Shown in pieces: positions 17,547 through 26,235 of a DNA stretch of 64,000 bases (within the stretch, counting starts at the first letter, position 1; the number at the start of each line of letters is the position of its first letter). Source of the stretch: Amycolatopsis kentuckyensis (GTDB lineage: Bacteria; Actinomycetota; Actinomycetes; Mycobacteriales; Pseudonocardiaceae); contig NZ_MUMI01000313.1 of NCBI RefSeq assembly GCF_002155975.1, positions 1 to 64,000 on the forward strand. Reading direction: 5' to 3'. The position numbers were made by a program, and so were the translations under genes. The notes under the pieces were generated by a model. That model was not told the origin of the DNA, did not search any database, and saw only the letters and a program-made list of their open reading frames with translations.

Positions 17547-18914
17547 ATGACGGACAACCCACCGGCGGTGGCCGTGCAACCCCAGCAGAACCGCACCACC
17601 CGCGACCTGGTCCGGGCCGCGGTGTCCGGCTGGCTGGGCACGGCCATGGAGTTCATGGACTTCCAGCTGTACTCCCTCGCCGCGGCCATCGTCTTCAACA
17701 AGATCTTCTTCCCCGACGTCAGCCCGGCCATCGGCCTGATCGCGGCGATGGCGACCTACGGCGTCGGGTACGTCGCCCGCCTCGCCGGGGCCGTCTACTT
17801 CGGACGGATGGGTGATCGCCTGGGCCGCAAGAAGGTCCTCTTCATCACCATCGCGCTGATGGGCGTGTCGACGACGTTGATCGGCGCGCTGCCGACGTAC
17901 CAGGCCGTCGGCCTCCTGGCCCCGATCCTGCTCGTCGCGCTGCGGCTGATCCAGGGCTTCGGGGCGGGCGCGGAGATCGCGGGCGCCACCGTGATGCTCG
18001 CCGAGTACGCGCCGGTGCGCCGCCGCGGCCTGATCGCCTCGCTGGTTTCGCTGGGCACCAACTCCGGCACGCTCGCCGCGTCCGCGCTGTGGGCGCTGCT
18101 GATCGGCGTGCTGTCGGACGAGCAGCTGCTGTCCTGGGGCTGGCGGCTGCCGTTCCTGCTCAGCTTCGTGCTGATGGTCTTCGCCGTCTGGCTGCGGCGC
18201 AACCTCAAGGAAAGCCCGGTGTTCGAGGAGCGGCCGGACGTCGTGGCCGGCGTCGCGCTGTCCCGCGCCGAGCTGGCGGACCAGGGCGTGCTGGAGACGG
18301 GCCTGCGCCAGCGCAAGGGGAAGGCGTTCTTCCTCGCGCTGGGCCTGCGGTTCGGGCAGGCGGGCAACTCCGGCGTCGTGCAGACGTTCCTCGTCGGCTT
18401 CGTCGCGACGACCTTGGCGGTCAGCAAGTCCGTGCCGACCACCGCGATCGTCTACGGGTCGCTGCTCGGGTTCCTGACCGTCCCGCTGGTCGGCATGCTC
18501 GGCGACCGCTTCGGCCGCCGCCCGGTCTACATCGCGCTGACGCTGCTGACCGCCGTTCTCGCGTTCCCGCTGATGTTCCTCATCACCAGCGGCACCACCC
18601 TCGCGCTGGAAGTCGGCATGATCATCGCGCTCAACGTCGGCGTGCTCGGCCTGTTCTCGCTGGAGAGCGTGGCGATGGCGGAGCTGTTCGGCGCCCGCAC
18701 CCGGTTCACGCAGCTCGCGCTGGCCAAGGAGATCGGCGGCATCCTGGCCACCGCGATCGGCCCGGTGGTCGCGGCGACGCTCACCGCGGCGACCGGGCAC
18801 TGGTGGCCGGTCGCGGCGATGCTCGTCGGGTACTCGCTGATCACGCTGGTGGCGACGATCCTGTCGCCGGAGATGCGCGGCCGCGACCTGGTCCGGCTGG
18901 AGGACGCGGCGTGA
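17547..18914 (+). CDS. MFS transporter (MHS/ShiA-like), probable sugar-acid importer
   Basis: The protein has 455 residues from ATG 17547 (GTG 17544 is also in frame) behind GGAG. It has about 12 transmembrane helices and the MFS loop motif 'GRMGDRLGRKKVLFI' between helices 2 and 3, repeated as 'GMLGDRFGRRPVYI' in the second half. 'RLIQGFGAGAEIAGATVMLAEYAP' is diagnostic for the metabolite:H+ symporter branch. Its position between the dehydratase/reductase pair and the kinase points to import of hexuronate or aldonate. Confidence 0.85.
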   Translation: MTDNPPAVAVQPQQNRTTRDLVRAAVSGWLGTAMEFMDFQLYSLAAAIVFNKIFFPDVSPAIGLIAAMATYGVGYVARLAGAVYFGRMGDRLGRKKVLFITIALMGVSTTLIGALPTYQAVGLLAPILLVALRLIQGFGAGAEIAGATVMLAEYAPVRRRGLIASLVSLGTNSGTLAASALWALLIGVLSDEQLLSWGWRLPFLLSFVLMVFAVWLRRNLKESPVFEERPDVVAGVALSRAELADQGVLETGLRQRKGKAFFLALGLRFGQAGNSGVVQTFLVGFVATTLAVSKSVPTTAIVYGSLLGFLTVPLVGMLGDRFGRRPVYIALTLLTAVLAFPLMFLITSGTTLALEVGMIIALNVGVLGLFSLESVAMAELFGARTRFTQLALAKEIGGILATAIGPVVAATLTAATGHWWPVAAMLVGYSLITLVATILSPEMRGRDLVRLEDAA

Positions 18915-19900
18915 AGGCGGTGATCGTCCACGGTGCGGGGGACGTGCGCGTCGACGACGTCCCGGACCCGGTGCCCGGCCCGGGCGAGGTGCTGCTCGCC
19001 GTCGAGTGGGGCGGGATCTGCGGCTCCGACCTGGCCTACTGGCGCCACGGCGCGTCCGGGACGGCGACGCTCAGGCACCCGCTGGTCCTGGGTCACGAGG
19101 TCGCCGGGCGCGTCGACGGCCGGCCGGTCACGGTCCACCCCGCGCAGGTCGTCGGCGACGAGCCGCTGCCGGAGCGGCTCGCCGGGCGGACCAACCTGCA
19201 CCGGCAGGTCCGCTACTTCGGGTCGGCGGCCTTCGACCCGCACACCGACGGCGGGTTCTGCGAGTACAAGGTGGTCCCGGCCGGCCAGGTCCGGGCCCTG
19301 CCGGACGGGGTCGGGACGCGCGAAGGCGCGCTGGCCGAACCCCTCGCGGTCGCCCTGCACGCCGTCCACCGCGCCGGCGACCTGCGCGGCCGGGAGGTCC
19401 TGGTCAACGGCGCCGGGCCGATCGGCGCGCTGGTCGTGGCGGCCGCGAAGCACCGGGGCGCCCGCACGGTCGTCGCGGCGGACATCGCCTCGGTGCCCCT
19501 GGACATCGCGCGGGCCATGGGCGCCGACGAGGTGCGCGACCTCGGCGCGGGGGACCGGCTCCCGGACGACATCGAGATCGTCTTCGAAGCCTCGGGAGTC
19601 CCGGCCGCGCTGGGCGGGGTGCTCCGGGCGACCGCGCGCGGCGGCACGCTCGTCCAGGTCGGGAACCTGCCCGGCCGGCCGGCTCCGGCCGAGCTGGGCG
19701 ACCTGGTCACCCGCGAGATCACCTGGACCGGGTCCTACCGGTTCGCCGGCGAGCTCGACGACGCGCTGGTGGCGTTGGGCGACGGCCTCGACGTCACGCC
19801 GTTGATCACGCACACCTTCGGCCTCGACCGGGCCACGGAAGCACTGGCCGCGGCCGCCGGGGGAGCCGGCAAGGTCCTGCTGCGGATCGGGGAACGATGA
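18911..19900 (+). CDS. Zinc-dependent alcohol dehydrogenase (idonate/sorbitol dehydrogenase-like)
   Basis: The protein has 329 residues from GTG 18911, overlapping the transporter stop. The GroES-like domain carries 'GGICGSDLAYWRHG' and 'LVLGHEVAGRV' (catalytic Cys, His, Glu). The Rossmann domain has 'VLVNGAGPIGALVVAAAKHRGA'. The chain lacks the four-Cys structural zinc loop; that segment reads 'RTNLHRQVRYFGSAAF', as in L-idonate 5-dehydrogenase-type members. Probable role: oxidising an aldonate before it joins the mannonate/KDG route. Confidence 0.82.
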   Translation: MKAVIVHGAGDVRVDDVPDPVPGPGEVLLAVEWGGICGSDLAYWRHGASGTATLRHPLVLGHEVAGRVDGRPVTVHPAQVVGDEPLPERLAGRTNLHRQVRYFGSAAFDPHTDGGFCEYKVVPAGQVRALPDGVGTREGALAEPLAVALHAVHRAGDLRGREVLVNGAGPIGALVVAAAKHRGARTVVAADIASVPLDIARAMGADEVRDLGAGDRLPDDIEIVFEASGVPAALGGVLRATARGGTLVQVGNLPGRPAPAELGDLVTREITWTGSYRFAGELDDALVALGDGLDVTPLITHTFGLDRATEALAAAAGGAGKVLLRIGER

Positions 19901-20865
19901 CGGGCTCGGTCGTCACGCTCGGCGAGACCATGGCCCTGCTGACCACCCCACCGGCCGGCCGGATCACCGGAGGCACGGGGCTGGCGGTCGGCATCGGCGG
20001 CGCGGAGTCCAACGTCGCGATCGCGCTGGCGCGGCTCGACGTGCCCTGCACGTGGATCAGCCGGGTCGGCGACGACGCGCTCGGCGCCATGGTGGTCAAG
20101 GAGATCCGCGGCGAAGGCGTCGACGTCGTCGTGCGGCGCGACGGCGACGCGCCGACCGGGATGATGCTGAAGGAACTGCGCGGCGGCCGCCCGTGGCGGG
20201 TCCGGTACTACCGGCGGGACAGCGCGGCGTCCCGGCTGTCCCCGGACGACGTCGAGGAATCGCTGATCGCGTCGGCCTCGATCCTGCACCTGACCGGCAT
20301 CACGCCCGCGCTCGGTCCCGGGCCGTCGTCTGCGGTCGAGCGGGCGATCGCCGTCGCCCGCACGCACGGCACGCTGGTGTCGTTCGACGTCAACCACCGG
20401 CGATCCCTGTGGTCCGAAGCCACGGCGGCGCCGGTACTGGCGCGGCTCGTGGCGGCCGCCGACCTCGTGTTCGCCGGCCCGGCGGAAGCGACACTGGTGC
20501 TCACCGGCCGCTGGCCCGAGTCGGACGACTCGACGGTGGCCGAGGGAGCCGCCCTGGCGGCCCGACTGGCCGATCTCGGGCCCGGCACCGCCGTGGTCAA
20601 GCTGGGCGAGCTCGGGGCCGTGGCCCGGCAGCGGGGCGAACCGGTCCACGTCGCGGCCCGGCCGGTCGAGGTCGTCGACACGGTCGGCGCCGGGGACGCG
20701 TTCGTCGGCGGCTACCTGGCCGAACTGGCCGCCGGCCGGTCCGTTCGCGAGTGCCTGGTGACGGCGACGGCCGCCGGGACGGCGGTGTGCACGGTGCCGG
20801 GCGACTGGGAAGGCCTTCCGACGCGGGCCGAGCTGGCCGCGGCGGACCGCGAAGTCGTGCGGTAG
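19897..20865 (+). CDS. kdgK: PfkB-family carbohydrate kinase (2-keto-3-deoxygluconate kinase-like)
   Basis: The protein has 322 residues and its ATG overlaps the previous stop. The PfkB N-terminal signature is 'GGAESNVAIALARLDVPCTWISRVGDDALG', and the C-terminal signature 'DTVGAGDAFVGGYLAELAAG' contains the catalytic Asp. 'RVRYYRRDSAASRL' is the substrate-binding segment typical of KDG kinases. It phosphorylates KDG to KDPG. No KDPG aldolase is in the window, so that step is encoded elsewhere. Confidence 0.87.
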   Translation: MTGSVVTLGETMALLTTPPAGRITGGTGLAVGIGGAESNVAIALARLDVPCTWISRVGDDALGAMVVKEIRGEGVDVVVRRDGDAPTGMMLKELRGGRPWRVRYYRRDSAASRLSPDDVEESLIASASILHLTGITPALGPGPSSAVERAIAVARTHGTLVSFDVNHRRSLWSEATAAPVLARLVAAADLVFAGPAEATLVLTGRWPESDDSTVAEGAALAARLADLGPGTAVVKLGELGAVARQRGEPVHVAARPVEVVDTVGAGDAFVGGYLAELAAGRSVRECLVTATAAGTAVCTVPGDWEGLPTRAELAAADREVVR

Positions 20866-20872
20866 CCGTGGC

Positions 20873-20903
20873 TTGACCTGGAGCGCGCTCCAGCCTCTAG
20901 CGT
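20873..20903 (+). promoter_or_regulatory. MerR-type promoter with 19-bp spacer
   Basis: TTGACC (20873-20878) and TAGCGT (20898-20903) are 19 bases apart. The spacer holds a perfect palindrome, CTGGAGCGCGCTCCAG (20878-20893). This over-long spacer with centred dyad is the hallmark of MerR-activated promoters. It drives the LLM oxidoreductase, and no MerR gene is in the window. Confidence 0.68.
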
Positions 20904-20938
20904 GAGGTCACGCCGACCAACCGTCAGGAGCACGCTTC

Positions 20939-21814
20939 ATGGAACTCGGTTTCCACCTCCCCATCTTCGACATCGACGGCGGGACTCCCGCCATCGCCGG
21001 TGAGCTCGCCCGGGTGGGCGCCGCGGCCGAGGAGGCCGGGGCGACCTGGCTGTCCTTCATGGACCACTACTTCCAGATCGAGCCCACCGGCCTGCCCGCC
21101 GAGTCGAACATGCTGGAGGGCTACACGACCCTGGGCTTCCTCGCCGCGCACACGTCCCGGGTCGAGCTCGGCCTGCTCGTCACCGGGGTCACCTACCGGC
21201 ACCCGGGCCTGCTCGCGAAGATCGTCACCACCCTCGACGTCCTTTCGGGCGGCCGGGCGGCGCTGGGCATCGGCGCGGCCTGGTTCGAGCGCGAGCACCG
21301 GGGGATGGGCGTGCCGTTCCCGCCGGTCGCCGAGCGGTTCGAGCGGCTGGAGGAGACGCTGCGGATCTGCGCGCAGATGTGGGACCCCGCTGACAACGGC
21401 CCGTTCGAGGGCCAGCACTACCAGCTCGCCGAGACGCTCTGCGCGCCCCAGCCGATCAGCCGGCCGAAGGTGCTCATCGGCGGCGGCGGGGAGCGCAAGA
21501 CGCTGCGGCTCGTCGCCCAGTACGGCGATGCGTGCAACCTCTTCGCGTCGTCGCCCGCGGACGTGACGCACAAGCTGGACGTGCTGCGCCGCCACTGCGA
21601 CGACCTCGGCCGCGACTACGACGCGATCCGCAAGACGGTCCTGGCCAACAACCCGCGTCCGACACCGGAAACCCGCGACGAGTTCGTCCGCGCGATGGCG
21701 GACTACGCGAAGCTCGGGATCCAGCAGGCGATCATCACGCCGACGACCGGTTCGCCGGCCGCGTGGATCGAAGGCATGGCGCCGGCCGTGCCGCAGCTGG
21801 CCGGACTGGGCTGA
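20939..21814 (+). CDS. LLM-class F420-dependent oxidoreductase
   Basis: The protein has 291 residues with a luciferase-like TIM barrel. It opens with 'ELGFHLPIFD' and has 'MLEGYTTLGFLAAHTSRVELGLLVTGVTYRHPGLLAKIVTTLDVLSGGRAALGIGAAW', the conserved cofactor-binding stretch (about 60-115). 'PKVLIGGGGERKTLRLVAQYGDACNLF' is the family C-terminal signature. It uses reduced F420 (or FMN) to act on an unknown substrate. The MerR-type promoter upstream suggests induction by a drug or stress signal. Confidence 0.85.
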   Translation: MELGFHLPIFDIDGGTPAIAGELARVGAAAEEAGATWLSFMDHYFQIEPTGLPAESNMLEGYTTLGFLAAHTSRVELGLLVTGVTYRHPGLLAKIVTTLDVLSGGRAALGIGAAWFEREHRGMGVPFPPVAERFERLEETLRICAQMWDPADNGPFEGQHYQLAETLCAPQPISRPKVLIGGGGERKTLRLVAQYGDACNLFASSPADVTHKLDVLRRHCDDLGRDYDAIRKTVLANNPRPTPETRDEFVRAMADYAKLGIQQAIITPTTGSPAAWIEGMAPAVPQLAGLG

Positions 21815-22000
21815 GCCTTTACTTCCCGATAACCCCGGCTCTGGTAGTCAGGAACCGGACCGGTGGACCGCCGGATCCGGGCCTGTCGCGCCCTCTTGGT
21901 CCACAATGGACTCTCTCTGGTCGTTTTTCCTTTCCGGTGAACCATTCTCGATGGAGCGCCGTGTGCCCTGGTGAGGTGGCGACCAGAGAGGAGGGGCTCG

Positions 22001-23287
22001 ATGCCCCACGTGCGCAGTACCGGACGACACCGCAAACCGGCGACGATCGGGCTGGTCGCGCTGCTGGGAGTCGCGGGAGCGACCGCGACGGCGATCGCGC
22101 TCAGCAGCCCGGCGAGCAACGCGGCCACGGAAAGCTGCGGCGGCCTGGACACGGCGCTGCAGAACAACTTGACGTTCATCGCGGGCCAGCAGGCCGCCCC
22201 GGACGCCCAGTCGGCGGCGAGGATCACCAACCGCCAGGCGGTGGTGGAGCAGATCCAGCAACGCCGAGCGGCGGCCGGCTGCGACGGCGCGGTGGCGGCG
22301 AACGCGGTGGCGGCCGAATGCGCGGCGATCGCCCAGGCCGGCGAGGCCGTGGACCAGCAGGCCGAGGCGAACGGCAAGGCCGAGGGCAACGGCAAGGCGA
22401 AGAACGGCAAGAACGGCAAGGAAGCCAAGGACAAGGCCGCCGAGCAGGGCATGGCGGGCGAGAACGGCATGGCCGCCGAGAACGGCATGGCGGATCAGCA
22501 AGGTATGGCCGGCGAGCAGGGTATGGCCGGCGAAAACGGTATGGCGGACCAGCAAGGGATGGCCGGCGAGCAGGAAGCCGATGCCCAGGACGGATCCGCC
22601 GCCAACGGCAAGGCCAAGAAGAACAAGGCGGCCGAGAAGAACGCCGAGCAGGACGCGGCCGACCAGGGCGACGCGGCCGCTCAGGCGTGCGACGTGGTCG
22701 AGAAGTGCGTGGCGCAGGCCGCCGGGGTCGCCGACGAGAACGGCATGGCCGAGCAGAACGGCATGGCCGACGGCAACGGCGCGGCGAAGCAGAACGGCAT
22801 GGCCCACGAGAACGGCATGGCCGGCCAGCAGGGCATGGCCGACCAGAAGGGTGCCGCCAAGCAGAAGGACATGGCGGGCGGCAACGGCATGGCCGACGAG
22901 AACGGCATGGCGCAGCAGAACGGCATGGCCGACCAGAAGGGCGCGGCCGAGCAGAACGGGATGGCCGAGCAGAACGGTATGGCCCACGAGAACGGCATGG
23001 CCGGCCAGCAGGACGCGGCCGAAAACGCCGCCGCCGACCAGAACTGTGCGGCCGTCCTCGAGTGCGTCGCCCAAGCCGCCGCTGCGGACCAGAAGGGTGC
23101 TGCCGCGGACCAGCAGGGTGCCGCCGCGGAGGACAAGCAGGGCGCCGCGGCCGGGAACGATGGCCAGGAGAAGGCCAAGAACAAGAACAAGAACCAGGCC
23201 GACGCGGCGAAGCAGGCCGCCGCGGTCGCGGAGAAGTGCGTAGCCGAAGCCCAGGACGCGGCCGCGACTGCCACCGCCGGGAAGTGA
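22001..23287 (+). CDS. Secreted hexad-repeat protein rich in Gly-Met-Ala
   Basis: The protein has 428 residues from ATG 22001 behind GAGAGGAGG. It has a signal peptide (about 1-42, cut near SNA-AT) and a Cys-containing helical start (43-120). Two blocks of six-residue repeats follow, of the form G-M-A-x-[EQ]-[NQ], at about 149-192 and 247-337, with some 18 GMA units. Lys/Asn/Ala-rich spacers carry three copies of a C-V-A-[QE]-A motif, two preceded by a second Cys five residues earlier. It is Ala/Gln/Asn rich and not membrane-spanning after cleavage. I know no characterised family; a structural, cell-surface or metal-binding role is speculation. Confidence 0.8.
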   Translation: MPHVRSTGRHRKPATIGLVALLGVAGATATAIALSSPASNAATESCGGLDTALQNNLTFIAGQQAAPDAQSAARITNRQAVVEQIQQRRAAAGCDGAVAANAVAAECAAIAQAGEAVDQQAEANGKAEGNGKAKNGKNGKEAKDKAAEQGMAGENGMAAENGMADQQGMAGEQGMAGENGMADQQGMAGEQEADAQDGSAANGKAKKNKAAEKNAEQDAADQGDAAAQACDVVEKCVAQAAGVADENGMAEQNGMADGNGAAKQNGMAHENGMAGQQGMADQKGAAKQKDMAGGNGMADENGMAQQNGMADQKGAAEQNGMAEQNGMAHENGMAGQQDAAENAAADQNCAAVLECVAQAAAADQKGAAADQQGAAAEDKQGAAAGNDGQEKAKNKNKNQADAAKQAAAVAEKCVAEAQDAAATATAGK

Positions 23288-23292
23288 GACCA

Positions 23293-23331
23293 GGAGGGTG
23301 TGCACCGGGAGCGGGCCGGTGCACACCCTCC
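23293..23331 (+). terminator. Strong intrinsic hairpin terminator
   Basis: A 16-bp perfect stem (23293-23308 with 23316-23331) and 7-base loop start 6 bases after the repeat-protein stop. Confidence 0.75.
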
Positions 23332-23452
23332 GTCACCGTCGCCACCCGATCCGGTGACCCACGGGAACTCCGCGCCGCCGTCGTTCGTTCACTGAACGCA
23401 CCCCAGTAATCTGGTGCGTGCACCCGACGACCGACGACAGCACGAGGCTTCA

Positions 23453-24100
23453 GTGACCACCGACCCGGCGGCCGAGGACCTGCGCGAGGCGGCCGACGAG
23501 CTCGCCGTCGCCGGGCAGCTCCCTCGGTTCCTGCTGATGTACAAGTTCGCCATCGAAGAGCTGATGACGAAGCTGCGGATCCTCAGCGAGGAGTTCGACT
23601 TCGTCCACCAGCACGACCCGATCGAGCACATCACCAGCCGGGTCAAGCGGCCGGAGGCCATCAAGGAAAAGGTGCGCCGCCGGGGGCTGACCGGCGACTG
23701 GGTTTCCGCGGCCGCCGCGCTCGACGACATCGCCGGGATCCGGGTCGTCTGCCCGTTCGTCTCCGACGTCCACGAGGTCGCCCGGATGCTCACCGCGCAG
23801 GACGACGTCGAACTGCTGCGCACCAAGGACTACATCGCGCGCCCGAAGGCGAACGGCTACCGCAGCCTGCACCTCATCGTCCGCATCCCGGTCTTCCTGT
23901 CCGACCGCGTCGAAAAAGTCAAGGTGGAAGTGCAGCTGCGCACCATCGCCATGGACTTCTGGGCGGCGGTGGAGCACAAGCTGTCGTACAAGTACCGCGA
24001 CAGCGTCCCGCCCGACTTCGCCGGCGAACTCGCGGCGGCGGCCCGGACGGCGGCCGACCTCGACCGCCGGATGGCCGCGCTGCACGAACGGATCCGCTAG
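23453..24100 (+). CDS. Small alarmone synthetase (RelA/SpoT synthetase domain only)
   Basis: The protein has 215 residues from GTG 23453. It contains only the (p)ppGpp synthetase domain: 'RVKRPEAIKEKVRRRG', 'ALDDIAGIRVVCPFVSDV' (G-loop/metal Asp), 'RPKANGYRSLHLIVRIPV' and 'VEVQLRTIAMDFWAAVEHKLSYKY'. No hydrolase (HD), TGS or ACT domain is present. It transfers pyrophosphate from ATP to GDP/GTP. It stands alone, convergent with a TetR gene. Confidence 0.87.
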   Translation: MTTDPAAEDLREAADELAVAGQLPRFLLMYKFAIEELMTKLRILSEEFDFVHQHDPIEHITSRVKRPEAIKEKVRRRGLTGDWVSAAAALDDIAGIRVVCPFVSDVHEVARMLTAQDDVELLRTKDYIARPKANGYRSLHLIVRIPVFLSDRVEKVKVEVQLRTIAMDFWAAVEHKLSYKYRDSVPPDFAGELAAAARTAADLDRRMAALHERIR

Positions 24101-24729
24101 GGCTCGCCGAGGGCGTCGAGCATGATCCGGAGCCCGAATTCGAACTCCGCTTCGTGGTCGCACACCGCCAGGTAGGGCGCCGCCACGGAGACCGCGGGCA
24201 GCCCCGAACCTTCGAGGTCCGCGAGGCGCTGGACGCTGCCGCCGAACGTCGGCGCGGCCTCGACCTCGCGCATCAGCGTGCCGATGAGGAACGCCAGCAC
24301 CGCCCGCAGCCCGTGCACCGCGCGGTCCGGCTGAAAACCCGCCGCGAGCAGCGGCGCGAGCACCGCCTCCACCGGCGCCAGCGCCGTCATCGACGCGAGC
24401 CGGCGGGTCAGCACCAGCGGCGCCGCCCGCGGGTGGCCGAGCATCGCGGCCCGGAACCCGTGCGCCAGCGCCGACATCGTCTCCCGCAGGTCCGCCTCCG
24501 CCGGCGGCGTGGGGATCGCGGCGAGCAGGACCTCGGCGATCCCGTCCAGCAGGGCGTCCTTGCCGTCGACGTGGTTGTACAAGCTCATCGGGTCGACGTC
24601 GAGCCGCCGCGCCAGCTTGCGCATGCTGACGGCGTCCAGGCCCTCTTCGTCGACGAGGGCGAGCCCGGCGAGCAGGATCCGCTCGCGCGACAGGACGCCC
24701 TGGGCCGGACGGCCCCGCCGGGTGGTCAC
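24097..24729 (-). CDS. TetR-family regulator (TetR_C-type) coupled to a P450
   Basis: The protein has 210 residues from GTG 24729, overlapping the P450 stop by 4 bases. The HTH 'VSMRKLARRLDVDPMSLYNHVDGKDALLDG' is at about 35-65, and the C-terminal part belongs to the tetracycline-repressor group. It probably binds the palindrome upstream of the P450 gene and so controls its own operon. Confidence 0.85.
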   Translation of the reverse strand: MTTRRGRPAQGVLSRERILLAGLALVDEEGLDAVSMRKLARRLDVDPMSLYNHVDGKDALLDGIAEVLLAAIPTPPAEADLRETMSALAHGFRAAMLGHPRAAPLVLTRRLASMTALAPVEAVLAPLLAAGFQPDRAVHGLRAVLAFLIGTLMREVEAAPTFGGSVQRLADLEGSGLPAVSVAAPYLAVCDHEAEFEFGLRIMLDALGEP

Positions 24730-26027
24730 GGCGCGAGCACCGCGGGCAGGTTCTCGTAGCCACGCAGGATGCGCGTCGGCCGGCGGCGCCCACCGGGCAG
24801 CACGCGCAGGCCGGGGAACCGGTCGAAGATCGTGCGCAGCCCGATTTCCCCCTCCATGCGCGCCAGCGACGCCCCCAGGCAGTGGTGGCGGCCGGCGCCG
24901 AACGACACGTGGTCGCGCGCGCCGGCCCGGGTGACGTCGAAGACGGCTGGGTCGGCGAACACCCCGGGGTCGCGGTTGGCGCCCGCCAGCACGGTCGTGA
25001 CCAGCGCCCCGCGCGGCAGCGGAACCCCGGCGACCTCGGTCGCGCGGGTGGCCATCCGGCCGGTCAGCAACACCGGCGGGTCGTACCGCAGCACCTCCTC
25101 GACGGCGTTGCCCCACAGCTCCGGCCGTTCGCGCAGCACGGCGAGCTGCCCCGGATCGCCCGCGAGCAGCGCGATGCCGCTGCCGAGCAGGTTGACGGTC
25201 GTTTCGAAGCCGGCCGCCAGCACCAGGCCCGCGGTCGACTTCAGTTCCGTCTCGGTGAGGCCGACGCCGCCGTCGCGGGCCGCGACGAGCTTGCTGAACA
25301 GGTCGTCGCCGGGGTTGCGGCGCAGGTGTTCGAGGTGCTCGCCGAGCCAGGTGTCGAACTCGGCCAGCGCGGTCTCGACGTGGCGGAACGTGCGCCAGCC
25401 GAGCCCGAGGTCGAGGCTGGGCGCCGCGGCCGCGCCGAGCGAAAGCACCTTGCCGAGGTCGGACGGCGGCACACCGAGGATCTCGCTGATCACCGTCACC
25501 GGCAGCAGCCCGCAGTAGGCCTCGACAAGGTCGATCGGGGCGCCGGGGTCGAGCGCGTCGAGCAGGCCGTCCGCGATCTCCTGCACCCGGCCGCGCAGCT
25601 GCTCGACCGCGCGCACGGTGAACACGCCGGTGACCAGCTTGCGGTAGCGGGTGTGCTCGGGCGGGTTGACGGCCAGCAGCGACGGCGGCCGCACCGGGTG
25701 CAGGTGCCCGGCGGCCGACCACTCGGCGAGCCGGCCGAGCGCCGAGCCGTCGGACCCCATGAAGCCGACGCGGAAGTCCTCACTGGCGAGCACTTCCCGG
25801 ACGGCGGCGTGCGTGGTGGTCATCCAGCCGAAGCGGGTGCGCGCGAGCGGGCCGGCTTCGCGGATCTCCTCGAACAGGCCGGTCAGGTCCCGCCCGTCCG
25901 CCGCGGCGACGACCATCCGGCCCTGCAGGTCACCACGCCGGGCCTCGCGGCGCAGCACGGTCCGGGGGAGTGCGTGGCCGAGGCTCCAGCGCACCACGGG
26001 TTTCGTCCAGGCCAGGGCTCCGGTCAT
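24726..26027 (-). CDS. Cytochrome P450
   Basis: The protein has 433 residues. The I-helix shows 'AAGFETTVN' (A/GGxxT), the K-helix 'EEVLRYDPPV' (ExxR), and the haem loop 'FGAGRHHCLGASLAR' with the thiolate Cys. It is a soluble class I type without membrane anchor. No ferredoxin or reductase gene is adjacent. The substrate is unknown; the co-transcribed TetR gene suggests induction by that substrate. Confidence 0.92.
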   Translation of the reverse strand: MTGALAWTKPVVRWSLGHALPRTVLRREARRGDLQGRMVVAAADGRDLTGLFEEIREAGPLARTRFGWMTTTHAAVREVLASEDFRVGFMGSDGSALGRLAEWSAAGHLHPVRPPSLLAVNPPEHTRYRKLVTGVFTVRAVEQLRGRVQEIADGLLDALDPGAPIDLVEAYCGLLPVTVISEILGVPPSDLGKVLSLGAAAAPSLDLGLGWRTFRHVETALAEFDTWLGEHLEHLRRNPGDDLFSKLVAARDGGVGLTETELKSTAGLVLAAGFETTVNLLGSGIALLAGDPGQLAVLRERPELWGNAVEEVLRYDPPVLLTGRMATRATEVAGVPLPRGALVTTVLAGANRDPGVFADPAVFDVTRAGARDHVSFGAGRHHCLGASLARMEGEIGLRTIFDRFPGLRVLPGGRRRPTRILRGYENLPAVLAP

Positions 26028-26048
26028 GACATCCCCTCCGGTCGGCGT

Positions 26049-26063
26049 ACCTACAGTGTAGGT
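26049..26063. promoter_or_regulatory. Operator upstream of P450-TetR operon
   Basis: ACCTACAGTGTAGGT is a perfect palindrome with 7-bp arms, 22-36 bases upstream of the P450 start. It is a good size for a TetR dimer. Confidence 0.65.
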
Positions 26064-26092
26064 TATCGGCGATCCAATTCGACACGCCGTCG

Positions 26093-26200
26093 ATGCTCAA
26101 GCAGCTGGTCGGCGGGGTGGACAAGAAGAAGCCCAAGAACTGGCTCCTGCTGGCCCGGGGTTCCTCCGGATGTCCGGCGGGCAGCCCGACCCGCGGCTGA
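26093..26200 (+). pseudogene. Possible gene remnant
   Basis: A short in-frame stretch encodes 'MLKQLVGGVDKKKPKNWLLL' features before a stop at 26200. It has natural-looking codon use but no upstream gene body, RBS or start context. It may be the 3' end of a decayed gene; I do not recognise the family. Confidence 0.2.
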
Positions 26201-26235
26201 CGGACACCGTGGAGCCGGAGCTCGGCTGAGCCGCC

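Noticed and set aside
21815-22000. Possible riboswitch in the leader of the hexad-repeat gene
   Set aside because: I looked for c-di-AMP (ydaO), cobalamin and SAM signatures and saw no conserved core; only ordinary GC-rich pairing.
22440-23030. CRISPR-like array
   Set aside because: The short repeats are in-frame coding hexads without unique spacers; no cas operon is present. The Cas4-like gene at 41811 is a phage exonuclease without Cas1/Cas2.
21848-23423. Long open frames opposite and overlapping the hexad-repeat gene
   Set aside because: All read as repetitive shadows of the repeats; only the plus frame has an SD, a signal peptide and a terminator after it.
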